From JBECKQ01 sp040235375 (GTDB taxonomy: Bacteria > Planctomycetota > Phycisphaerae > UBA1845), in assembly GCA_040235375.1 (NCBI GenBank), contig JBECKQ010000254.1:1-63650 (forward strand): a DNA stretch of 63,650 nt, in the 5' to 3' direction. Each line of letters begins with the position of its first letter. Within the stretch, counting starts at the first letter, position 1. Shown here one piece after another: positions 1-7,475 of the stretch. Made by a program: the position numbers and the translations under genes. Under the pieces are notes generated by a model. It did not search any database and was not told where the DNA came from. It saw nothing but the letters and a program-made list of their open reading frames with translations.

Positions 1-28
1 GCAGATCAAGGCGGTTACGGATACAGCG

Positions 29-508
29 GTGAAGTTCGGCCTGATCGACCGCATCATCGAGCTCGAACCCGGCGAGCGGATCGTCGCAGCCAAGGCGGTG
101 TCGCTGGCAGAGGAATACCTGGCCGACCACTTCCCGTCGTTTCCCGTTTTGCCGGGTGTGCTGATGCTCGAGGCCATGACCGAATCGGCGGCGTGGCTCG
201 TGCGCAGCAGCGAGAACTTCGCTCACAGCATGATCTTGCTAGCCGAGGCGAAAAACGTTACATATCGAAGTTTCGTGAAACCCGGTCACGTTCTCCGGGT
301 GGAGGTAAGCTGTCGCCGGATGGCGCAGTGTGACAGCGACTTCGCCGGTGTCGGGCTCTGTGACGGTCGGGAAGTGGTGAAAGCGCGGTTCACGTTGCGG
401 CACTTCAACCTGGCCGAGACCGATGAGGCGATGGCATCGAGCGATTCCCGGATCATCGACGGTTTGCGGGCCCGGTTTGCCCTGCTGCATGACAAGCCGG
501 GACCTTGA
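29..508 (+). CDS. FabZ-like 3-hydroxyacyl-ACP dehydratase
   Basis: This 159-residue hotdog-fold protein should dehydrate 3-hydroxyacyl chains carried on ACP in the cytoplasm. The FabZ active-site block is intact: HFPSFPVLPG with His34, and Glu48 in LMLEAM. The start used is GTG at 29 (reads VKFGLIDRI), but the frame stays open to the window edge, so the true start may lie upstream. It is the first visible gene of a five-gene cluster (dehydratase, ACP, dehydratase, two ketosynthases) on one strand. The family assignment is firm; the chain it acts on is unknown, and a dedicated lipid or polyketide pathway is as likely as housekeeping fatty acid synthesis. Confidence 0.85.
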   Translation: MKFGLIDRIIELEPGERIVAAKAVSLAEEYLADHFPSFPVLPGVLMLEAMTESAAWLVRSSENFAHSMILLAEAKNVTYRSFVKPGHVLRVEVSCRRMAQCDSDFAGVGLCDGREVVKARFTLRHFNLAETDEAMASSDSRIIDGLRARFALLHDKPGP

Positions 509-609
509 ATATGAACGTGCGGCGGCCGGCACATGTACCGGGAACGGCCGCTCGACGCGGGTCGGCGCCCCCGCCTCAGCGGGGCAGGTGTTGTAGGAGG
601 TTCGCTGCA

Positions 610-999
610 ATGGCGATGAGTCGCGAAGAGGTCTTCGGTAGAGTCAAGGGAGTGTTGGTCGAAGCTCTCGGCGTCGATGACGACGAAGTGACGGAGTCCG
701 CCACGCTGACGAACGATCTGGGAGCGGAGAGCATCGATTTTCTCGACATCGTCTTCCGCCTCGAAAAGGACTTCGGCATCAAGATCCCCCGGGGCGAGCT
801 CTTTCCGACCGACTTGCTGAGCAATCCGGAATACGTGGAGAACGGCCGCATGACGCCGCGAGGCCTCGAAAAGCTGCAGGAGGCCATGCCCCATGCCGAT
901 CTCTCCGCCTTCGCCAAGGACCCGGACGTGTCGAAGATGCAGGACCATTTCACGGTCGGCACCATCGTCAACTACGTTCAAAGCAAGCTTGCCGCGTGA
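610..999 (+). CDS. Acyl carrier protein, long form
   Basis: A 129-residue ACP that would carry growing acyl chains on a phosphopantetheine arm attached to Ser41 in the motif LGAESIDFLDIVF. The ATG at 610 is chosen because AGGAGG lies at 595-600; upstream in-frame starts give an arginine-rich stretch unlike ACP. At 129 residues it is longer than the usual 75-80, because helix II is followed by an insertion (about residues 60-105) before the final helix ending VNYVQSKLAA. It lies between two dehydratase genes and 6 bp before the second one, so it is probably co-transcribed and dedicated to this cluster. Confidence 0.88.
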   Translation: MAMSREEVFGRVKGVLVEALGVDDDEVTESATLTNDLGAESIDFLDIVFRLEKDFGIKIPRGELFPTDLLSNPEYVENGRMTPRGLEKLQEAMPHADLSAFAKDPDVSKMQDHFTVGTIVNYVQSKLAA

Positions 1000-1005
1000 C
1001 CTCTC

Positions 1006-1485
1006 ATGCGATGGATCTGGATTGACGCGTTCACCGAGTTCGAATCGGGCAAGCGCGCCAGGGCGATCAAGAACGTCACGCTTGCCGAAGATCATCTGCA
1101 CGATCACTTCCCCGGCTACCCCGTGCTTCCCCCGAGCCTGATGATCGAGGGGATGGCCCAGACGGCGGGAATCCTCGTCGGCGAGGCGCGCTCGTTCCAG
1201 GAGAAAGTCATTCTTGCCAAGGTCCGACAGGCGCGAATTGACGAGTATTGCGTTCCGGGTGACCAGGTGACGTACGAGGCCGTCGTCGACTCGCTCGAAG
1301 AGGCCGCGGCCACCATTCAGGGAACGGTCTATCGCAACGGCCGCCAAATCGGTAGCATATCGCTGATGTTTTCCCACGTGGACCGGGCGGCGAGAGAACT
1401 CGATCTGCCCGAGCATAATTTCGTGTTCCACGACCAGTTCATGAGCCTGCTGCGCCTGTACCGAATCAGCGCGCGGCATGAGTAG
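1006..1485 (+). CDS. FabZ-like 3-hydroxyacyl-ACP dehydratase (second copy)
   Basis: A second 159-residue hotdog dehydratase, of the same length as the first one and with its catalytic residues at the same positions: His34 in HFPGYPVLPP and Glu48 in LMIEGMAQ. The usual glycine after LP is proline here (LPPSL), a change next to the active-site tunnel that could alter substrate range. It starts 6 bp after the ACP stop and ends 9 bp before the next gene, consistent with one operon. Having two dehydratases around one ACP suggests two chain-specific dehydration steps; that reading is inference. Confidence 0.85.
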   Translation: MRWIWIDAFTEFESGKRARAIKNVTLAEDHLHDHFPGYPVLPPSLMIEGMAQTAGILVGEARSFQEKVILAKVRQARIDEYCVPGDQVTYEAVVDSLEEAAATIQGTVYRNGRQIGSISLMFSHVDRAARELDLPEHNFVFHDQFMSLLRLYRISARHE

Positions 1486-1494
1486 GGCCGGCGA

Positions 1495-2835
1495 ATGAAG
1501 CAGGAAAGACGTGTTGTCATCACAGGTTGCGGCGTTGCCACCCCGTTCGGATTGGGCATCGACCGGCTTTGGGATGGGCTGAACGCCCGGCGCAGCGGAA
1601 TCCGGCGGATCGAAAGCTTCGATCCTTCCGGCATGGCGTGCACCATCGGCGGTGAGGTTCCGCCGTTCAAGATGGGCGATGTCGTGCCCAAGGCCTACCG
1701 CAAGAGCACGAAGGTCATGGCCCGCGACATCGAGCTCGCCGTCGCCTGTGCCTATGAGGCCGCGAAGGACGCGTCGCTCAAAACCCGATGTATGATCGAT
1801 CGCGGTGAGGCCGAGGGCCCGCCGTCCGTGCCTTCCACGCGCTTCGGCGCCAACATCGGCGCGGGCCTGATCTGCGCCGATCTTCCCGAGCTTGCCGGTG
1901 CCTTGCAGGCTTGCGGCGATCCTGGCGACGGCCGCTTCGATCTGAGGCAGTGGGGGCGCGAAGGCATGGAGAGCCTCACCCCGCTCTGGCTGCTCAAGTT
2001 TCTGCCCAACATGCTCGGCTGCCACGTCACGATCGTGCATGATGCCCAGGCACCCTCGAACACGATCACCTGCGGCGAAGCCAGCGGGCATCTCGCCATC
2101 GGGGAGGCGTTCCGCACGATTGCGCGCGGCGCGGCCGATGTCTGCATCTGCGGTGGCGCCGAGAGCAAGATGAATCCCATGGGAGTCTTGCGGCAGGAAC
2201 TCGTCGGCCGACTCGTGACCGGGCACGATGATCAGCCCGATCGCGCCTGCCGGCCGTTCGACGCCTCGGTCGACGGCACCGTGGCGGCGGAATGCGGCGG
2301 CCTGCTGATTCTCGAGGAGCTCGAGTTCGCTCGCGCCCGCGGCGCACGGGTCTATGCCGAGGTTGTCGGCTTCGGCGCGTCGGCCAACATCGCAAGCTGG
2401 CACGACCCCGAGCCGGAGGGCACCGGCATCGTTCATGCTCTCGAAGGCGCGCTGGAAGACGCCGGCATCATGCCCGCCGCCGTCGATCTGATCACCACGT
2501 TCGGCGTCGGCTGCAACGCCTTCGACGCCATGGAGCTGGCCGCCCTCACAAAAGTCTTCAGGGGCCGCAGCAACATGCCTGCCGTCGCCGTCAAGGGTTC
2601 GATGGGCAACGGCGGCGCGGGTTCCGGCGCCGTCGACGTGGCAGCGACCGCGCTGGCTCTCCACAACAACACGGTGCCGCCGTCGCTCAACACCGAGACG
2701 GCCGACACGGGCGGTCTGTTGAAGTTCGCCGACGCCGATCCGTACGACGCTCGGATCAATGTCGCCCTCAGCACGGCGTACGCACTGAGCGGCAACCAGA
2801 CCGCCGCGATCATCATCCGCAAATACGAAGGATAA
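1495..2835 (+). CDS. Ketosynthase-like protein lacking both catalytic histidines
   Basis: A 446-residue thiolase-fold protein of the beta-ketoacyl synthase II family. The nucleophilic Cys193 is kept (ITCGEASGH) and Lys367 is kept, but the two histidines needed for decarboxylation are gone: the HGTGT motif reads TFGVGC (Phe336) and the second GH motif reads SMGNGG (Asn372). It therefore should not condense malonyl-ACP by the normal mechanism. It overlaps nothing and ends 4 bp before a complete ketosynthase. By analogy with type II polyketide KS/chain-length-factor pairs, a heterodimer with the next gene product is the most attractive role; priming or a structural role are alternatives. Confidence 0.85.
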   Translation: MKQERRVVITGCGVATPFGLGIDRLWDGLNARRSGIRRIESFDPSGMACTIGGEVPPFKMGDVVPKAYRKSTKVMARDIELAVACAYEAAKDASLKTRCMIDRGEAEGPPSVPSTRFGANIGAGLICADLPELAGALQACGDPGDGRFDLRQWGREGMESLTPLWLLKFLPNMLGCHVTIVHDAQAPSNTITCGEASGHLAIGEAFRTIARGAADVCICGGAESKMNPMGVLRQELVGRLVTGHDDQPDRACRPFDASVDGTVAAECGGLLILEELEFARARGARVYAEVVGFGASANIASWHDPEPEGTGIVHALEGALEDAGIMPAAVDLITTFGVGCNAFDAMELAALTKVFRGRSNMPAVAVKGSMGNGGAGSGAVDVAATALALHNNTVPPSLNTETADTGGLLKFADADPYDARINVALSTAYALSGNQTAAIIIRKYEG

Positions 2836-2839
2836 TCCC

Positions 2840-4138
2840 GTGTCCAGACGAACGGTTATTACCGGAATGGGTTGGGTGACGCCGCTCGGCTGCGACATCG
2901 AGCAGGTCTGGAAGCGCCTGCTCCGTGGCGAGAGCGGGATTCGCCTGACGACTCGGTTCGATGCCTCCACGTTTCCGACGCAGTTCTCCGCCGAAGTGAA
3001 GGACCTCGACTTCGAGGCCATCGTCGGCCCCGAGCTCGCCGCGCGCCACGCTACGGCCAGCCTGAACTCGCGCTTCGCACTCGCCGCCGCGAAGATGGCC
3101 TGGGCCAACTCCGGGCTCGAGGCAGACCCGCCGAAGCGCACCAACCGCGTCGGCGTCTACTTCGGTGGTGGCGAAGGCCCGTTGGATTTCACGAACTTTG
3201 CCGCGGCCGCTGTCTGCGGGTGGGATCGGGACAACGCCACGCTCGATGCGAAAAAGTGGGCGGGAATCGCCCGGGCCAAGCTCGATCGCCTTCGCGAACT
3301 CGAGCAGGATCCCAACATGGCCGCCAGCCACGTGGCCTGCATGCTCCGCGCCCAGGGGCCGAATCTCAACACGCTCACGGCCTGCGCCGCCAGCACGCAG
3401 GCCATGGGCGAGGCGACGTGCATCATCCGCCGTGGTGACGCCGACATCATGATCTCCGGCGGTACGCACAGCATGATTCACCCCCTCGGCACGACGGGCT
3501 TCAACCGGCTGACCGCCTTGTCAACGCGAAACGACGCGTATGAATCGGCTTCCCGGCCGTTCGATCGAACACGCGACGGCTTCGTCCTGGGCGAAGGCTC
3601 CGCGATCATCATTCTCGAAGAGCTCGAGCACGCCCGTGCCCGCGGCGCAAACGTCCTCGCCGAGATTGTGGGTTACGGCTCCACCGCCGACGCTTTCCGA
3701 ATCACCGACATCCACGAGACCGGCCGCGGCGCCATTGCCGCCATGCGCCTGGCCATCGAAAACGCCGGCCTCACCATCAACGACATCGACTACATCAACG
3801 CCCACGGAACCGGTACCGAGGAAAACGACAAGATCGAAACGCTCGCCATCCGCAGCCTCTTCGGCGACCGGGCCACGAGAGTCCCCATCAGCAGCGTCAA
3901 GAGCATGATGGGCCACCTGATCGCCGCCGCCGGCGCCATGGAGATGATCACCTGCGTGCTGGCCATCCGCGACGGCATCATTCCACCGACCATCAACTAC
4001 GAAAACCCCGACCCGAACTGCGACCTCGATTACGTGCCCAACAAGGCCCGCCCGGCCAAGGTGGAGATCGCCCTGTCCAACAGCTTCGGCTTCGGCGGCC
4101 AGAACGACACGCTGGTCGTCCGCAGGTTCAAGGACTAG
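2840..4138 (+). CDS. Beta-ketoacyl-ACP synthase (FabF/KSalpha type)
   Basis: A 432-residue condensing enzyme that should elongate an ACP-bound chain with malonyl-ACP. All catalytic residues are present: Cys182 in TACAAS, His322 in NAHGTGT, Lys354 and His359 in SVKSMMGHL. Translation starts at GTG 2840, 4 bp after the stop of the histidine-less paralogue, so the two subunits are probably translated together in equal amounts. It closes the five-gene acyl-chain cluster; the intergenic DNA that follows holds a hairpin repeat at 4149-4197. No ketoreductase, enoyl reductase or acyltransferase is in the window, so those would be supplied from elsewhere. Confidence 0.9.
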   Translation: MSRRTVITGMGWVTPLGCDIEQVWKRLLRGESGIRLTTRFDASTFPTQFSAEVKDLDFEAIVGPELAARHATASLNSRFALAAAKMAWANSGLEADPPKRTNRVGVYFGGGEGPLDFTNFAAAAVCGWDRDNATLDAKKWAGIARAKLDRLRELEQDPNMAASHVACMLRAQGPNLNTLTACAASTQAMGEATCIIRRGDADIMISGGTHSMIHPLGTTGFNRLTALSTRNDAYESASRPFDRTRDGFVLGEGSAIIILEELEHARARGANVLAEIVGYGSTADAFRITDIHETGRGAIAAMRLAIENAGLTINDIDYINAHGTGTEENDKIETLAIRSLFGDRATRVPISSVKSMMGHLIAAAGAMEMITCVLAIRDGIIPPTINYENPDPNCDLDYVPNKARPAKVEIALSNSFGFGGQNDTLVVRRFKD

Positions 4139-4148
4139 AGGCTGGATT

Positions 4149-4197
4149 GTGGCACACGCTTCCAGCCCGTGATTCACGGGCAAGATGCCCGCGCCAC
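4149..4197. repeat. GTGGCACACG-type intergenic hairpin repeat
   Basis: Two nested inverted repeats: outer arms GTGGC (4149-4153) and GCCAC (4193-4197), inner arms CCCGTG (4166-4171) and CACGGG (4175-4180) around a 3-nt loop. It lies just after the ketosynthase stop. The core GTGGCACACG recurs at 22309-22318 and 38974-38983, so it looks like a copy of a dispersed element. It could act as a transcript end structure, although there is no U-run. Confidence 0.55.
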
Positions 4198-4244
4198 TTT
4201 GCCGAAGCAGGCGAATCGGCGACAGCCTTGACTAAGGTGACAGC

Positions 4245-5225
4245 ATGAACGAACGCCAGCTAGCGGTTGACGCGGTCTTGAAGGCGTGCCGGCTGTGCAA
4301 CGCCGTGCATCGTGGCCTGATTTCCGCGGGGACGTTGGACAAGAAGGATCGCTCGCCGGTTACGGTCGCCGACTTTGGCGTGCAGGCCGTCGTTACCGCG
4401 GAGCTGCGTCGCCGGCTTGGCGACATGCCCATCGTCGGCGAGGAGGAGGCCGGCGCCCTTCGCAAGGAGGAGAACGCCGGCGTTCGCGACCTCGTCATCG
4501 GCCACGTCCGCGCCATCCTGCCCGATCTCGACGACGACACGATTCTCGCACAAATCGACTACGGACGTTACGCCGGCGGCCCCACCGGCCGGCACTGGGC
4601 CCTTGACCCGATCGACGGCACCAAGGGCTTCCTCCGCGGCGATCAGTACGCCATCGCCCTCGGCCTGATCGACAACGGTCAGGTCGTGCTCGGTGTGCTC
4701 GGCTGCCCGAACCTGCCGCTGCGCCTGGGCCAGCCGGACAGCCCTCGCGGCTGCCTGTTCGTCGGTGAGAAGGACCGCCCGGCGGTGATGCGCGCCATCG
4801 ACGGCGACAGCGAGACGCCGATCCACGTGTCGAACATCGACGATCCGTCCCGGGCGTCGTTCTGCGAATCGGTTGAGAAGGAGCACACCAAGCAGAGCGA
4901 CAGCGCCCGTGTGGCCGCGATACTCGGCGTGACCGCCGAGCCCGTTCGCATCGACAGTCAGTGCAAGTACGGCGTGACCGCCCGCGGCGAGAGCTCGATC
5001 TACCTGCGCATGCCCACGCGCGCCGACTACGAGGAGCGCATCTGGGACCACGCTGCGGGTTGGGCGGTGATCAAGTCCGCCGGCGGTGAGGTCACCGACA
5101 TCCACGGCAAGCCGCTGGATTTCTCCTTGGGAACAACCCTAAGAAGCAACAAGGGCGTGGTCGCCACCAACGGCTGTCTGCACCAGCGCGTCATCGACGC
5201 TATCGACAAGGCCATCTCGCTGTAA
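4245..5225 (+). CDS. cysQ: 3'(2'),5'-bisphosphate nucleotidase (CysQ/HAL2-like)
   Basis: A 326-residue member of the lithium-sensitive inositol monophosphatase superfamily. The metal-binding motifs are all visible: VTVADFG (about 40-46), PIVGEEE (65-71), WALDPIDGTKGF (about 119-130) and WDHAAGWAVIKSAGG (about 268-282). The length and the spacing between motifs fit the 3'-phosphoadenosine 5'-phosphate phosphatase branch, which recycles PAP from sulfate assimilation or ACP maturation. ACP maturation by holo-ACP synthase releases PAP, so the position after an ACP cluster is suggestive but not proof of linkage. Substrate preference within the superfamily cannot be fixed by reading alone. Confidence 0.85.
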   Translation: MNERQLAVDAVLKACRLCNAVHRGLISAGTLDKKDRSPVTVADFGVQAVVTAELRRRLGDMPIVGEEEAGALRKEENAGVRDLVIGHVRAILPDLDDDTILAQIDYGRYAGGPTGRHWALDPIDGTKGFLRGDQYAIALGLIDNGQVVLGVLGCPNLPLRLGQPDSPRGCLFVGEKDRPAVMRAIDGDSETPIHVSNIDDPSRASFCESVEKEHTKQSDSARVAAILGVTAEPVRIDSQCKYGVTARGESSIYLRMPTRADYEERIWDHAAGWAVIKSAGGEVTDIHGKPLDFSLGTTLRSNKGVVATNGCLHQRVIDAIDKAISL

Positions 5226-5431
5226 ATTCGCCGCGCCGTCGTCGCGCCATCGCACGAGGGGGGCTGGCGAGGCCTGACCCGAAGGGGCAGGCTCCGGGTT
5301 GGATGATTCCCGTTCGCGTCAACCGCGGCCTGACTTCGGCAGATCGTGCCACCCGACGAATACCCCGTCTACTCCGTCCAGCGCCGTGCTCGCAGGGCCT
5401 CGCCTCCGGCGAGACCGCGCCACCCGGGCAT

Positions 5432-6832
5432 TCACCAGCCGTAGATTTCCATGAATGCGCCGAAGTCCACGAGGTCCACGTCACTGTCGCCATCGACGTC
5501 GAACACGCGCAGGCAATCGGCGCTGCCGAAAAGCGGATTGACCGGTACAGGTGCGGTGTTCGGCCCGGCCAGGCATTTGGCGATGAAGCTGAGGTCCGTT
5601 GCATCGACGGCGCCGTCGGCGTTGGCGTCGCCGTAGGGCGGCGAGCAGGGATCGACGAACATCTCCTGGAGCTCGTCCCACAGCTCCGGCCGCGTGCCAT
5701 CGTAATTGAGCGCCCACATTCCCACGCCTTGCAGGTTGTGATCGATCGCGAACTGATACTTGAGGCCCAGGCTCTCGGCGTCGTCGTACCAGACCTGGTG
5801 CCAGGTCGAACCTTCCTGGTATCGATACCACGGAGTCTGCGACGTGGCATCCCACAGCCGGCCGTACGTCTGCGCCGCGGGCTCGTCGTTCTTGAACCTC
5901 GTAGAGCCTTGCCAGGCAATCACGCTCGATCGGGGGCTGGAGGACGTGGTCGTCCAATGCCCCCCGTAATACGGCAGGCCGAGGATCAGCTTCTCCGGAT
6001 GGTTCTGCGTGACTGCGCCGTACTCGTCGAGCACGGTGTCGGTGATGTTGATGCTGCCGCCGGTCAATGGGGAGTTCGGCCCCGAGGTCGAGCTCCAACT
6101 GCCCCAGAAGGCGTAGCCCATGATGAAGATGCCGTCGCAACTGTCGGCCAGGGCAGTCAGGTTGAAGGCGCTGCTCCAGTTGACGGCTGGCCCGTCGAAC
6201 GTGACCTCGCTGCCGGGCAGTTCGGCATGGAGGTAGGCGGTGAGCGCGGCCATGAACGTGTGGACCTGGCCGCGCCACGTGGCCGCGCCGCTGCCGCCAT
6301 TTTCGAAGTCGATGTTGAGCCCGTCGGCACTGCCTTCGAGCATTTTGTTCTTGATGTTGACGAAGAAGTTGTTCGTGTACGTGGTGTTGTTGATCAGCGT
6401 GTTGATGGAATCGTTGTCGAACAGCGTCGCCGTGAGGATGACCTTCACGCCGTTAGCGTGGGCGGAGTTGATGACGCTCGTCCAGGGCCAGCCGTGGTCG
6501 TTGCCCAGTGTCCCGCTCGCGTTGACTTCCACAGAGAAACAGGCGACGTGCGTGATCAGGTCCCAGTGGATGTTCGCGGCGCTCTCCCAGTACGGGAGGA
6601 ACCCGAAGATCGTTGCACACGGGCCCACCTCCCCCGTACTTTGGGCGAGCGGCATGATCGGCGCCGTTCGATCGCCGATAAGGCTCGGGTCTGTCGGTGT
6701 CGCACGGTGCAGCTCGAGGGCACGCTGGTGCAGACTGCTGCTGCGCGATATTGGCGCTGCAACGCTGCCGGCGACGACGGGCCCGGCCACAAGCAGGGCA
6801 ACAAGCACGGTGAGATGGATCGATCGGCCCAT
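5432..6832 (-). CDS. Secreted GH18-family hydrolase with dockerin-like tail
   Basis: A 466-residue secreted protein. ATG at 6832 is preferred to an upstream ATG because AAGGAG precedes it and the signal peptide (MGRSIHLTVLVALLVAG) then starts properly. The GH18 barrel carries DGLNIDFEN (residues 170-178): the catalytic Glu177 and the preceding Asp are kept, while the second Asp of the classical DxxDxDxE is Asn, as in SleL/YaaH-type spore-cortex enzymes. The likely substrate is chitin or peptidoglycan glycan. The C-terminal 70 residues hold two calcium-binding-like repeats (GDANADGAVDATDL and FDVDGDSDVDLVDFG) like dockerins common in planctomycetes. It is a single gene facing the CysQ gene. 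Confidence 0.82.
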   Translation of the reverse strand: MGRSIHLTVLVALLVAGPVVAGSVAAPISRSSSLHQRALELHRATPTDPSLIGDRTAPIMPLAQSTGEVGPCATIFGFLPYWESAANIHWDLITHVACFSVEVNASGTLGNDHGWPWTSVINSAHANGVKVILTATLFDNDSINTLINNTTYTNNFFVNIKNKMLEGSADGLNIDFENGGSGAATWRGQVHTFMAALTAYLHAELPGSEVTFDGPAVNWSSAFNLTALADSCDGIFIMGYAFWGSWSSTSGPNSPLTGGSINITDTVLDEYGAVTQNHPEKLILGLPYYGGHWTTTSSSPRSSVIAWQGSTRFKNDEPAAQTYGRLWDATSQTPWYRYQEGSTWHQVWYDDAESLGLKYQFAIDHNLQGVGMWALNYDGTRPELWDELQEMFVDPCSPPYGDANADGAVDATDLSFIAKCLAGPNTAPVPVNPLFGSADCLRVFDVDGDSDVDLVDFGAFMEIYGW

Positions 6833-7475
6833 GAATCCGGGCTCCTTGTCAAAGCCAAAGAAAACGACCACCGCAATCCAGGGGGGACGGAGTCAGCACT
6901 ATGATTGTAACGCAATGCCTCGGCCGATTCGACTGCCTGTGCGCCCATCCGATACGTTACTTTCATTTGATGTCCAAAGTGTGGCCGGGGAGCATCGCGA
7001 CTTATCCACGCGATGATGATCGCATGATACCGCTCTTATCCGGCAACAGCGAGATATCGGCCGCGGCTGAGTCGCCGTTGTGTCGTCGATGACACATCGT
7101 GTCACTTATCTCCGGCGTGCCGCCCCGCATCTCGAAACGAAATGGGGCGGCGGTCCGTAACCGGCGCCGATACCTGTAGGACTGGGCTCCGTATGTACGC
7201 GCTCTCGTCGTACCAGCCAGTCTCGTCAATCGCCGAACCAGTGGCCTATCGCCGTTTCTTCTCGGTGAAACTGTTTCAGTGTGCGGGATCGAATGGCGTC
7301 GCCTTCGACCGGTGTGAATGTCCAGTTGACCGGCCGGCATGTATGTGGAATTATGCTGGCCGAATATCCGCGAGCGGCGCCTGACCTAGCTTCGTTCCTG
7401 AACAGTAAAGTCGCCTGCCAGCGGAGCAATACGACCCGCCGTTGAAGCAGGCGCGCAACATGCGCCGGAAAGGAT
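6833..7475. other. Divergent intergenic region with palindromes
   Basis: About 640 bp between the divergent GH18 and GH3 genes with no convincing gene. It holds a 6+3+6 palindrome TGACAC-ATC-GTGTCA (7090-7104), a GC-rich hairpin with arms GCCGCCCC and GGGGCGGC (7119-7126 and 7144-7151), and a promoter-like pair before the GH3 gene. One TTATCCACG (7006-7014) resembles a DnaA box but is isolated. Confidence 0.5.
7326..7354 (+). promoter_or_regulatory. Candidate sigma-70 promoter for the GH3 gene
   Basis: TTGACC (7326-7331), a 17-bp spacer, then AATTAT (7349-7354). The match is five of six and four of six to the consensus. Transcription would begin near 7361, about 115 nt before the GH3 start. 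Confidence 0.35.

Noticed and set aside
286..3144. 952-codon open frame on the minus strand over the acyl-synthesis genes
   Set aside because: It is antisense to four well-supported genes with intact motifs; long frames like this are common in high-GC DNA.
5303..6904. 533-codon plus-strand frame over the GH18 gene
   Set aside because: Low-complexity Arg/Val-rich translation; the minus-strand gene has a signal peptide and active-site motif.
7006..7014. DnaA-box-like TTATCCACG
   Set aside because: Single site with one mismatch, no cluster, no AT-rich unwinding region and no dnaA or dnaN nearby.
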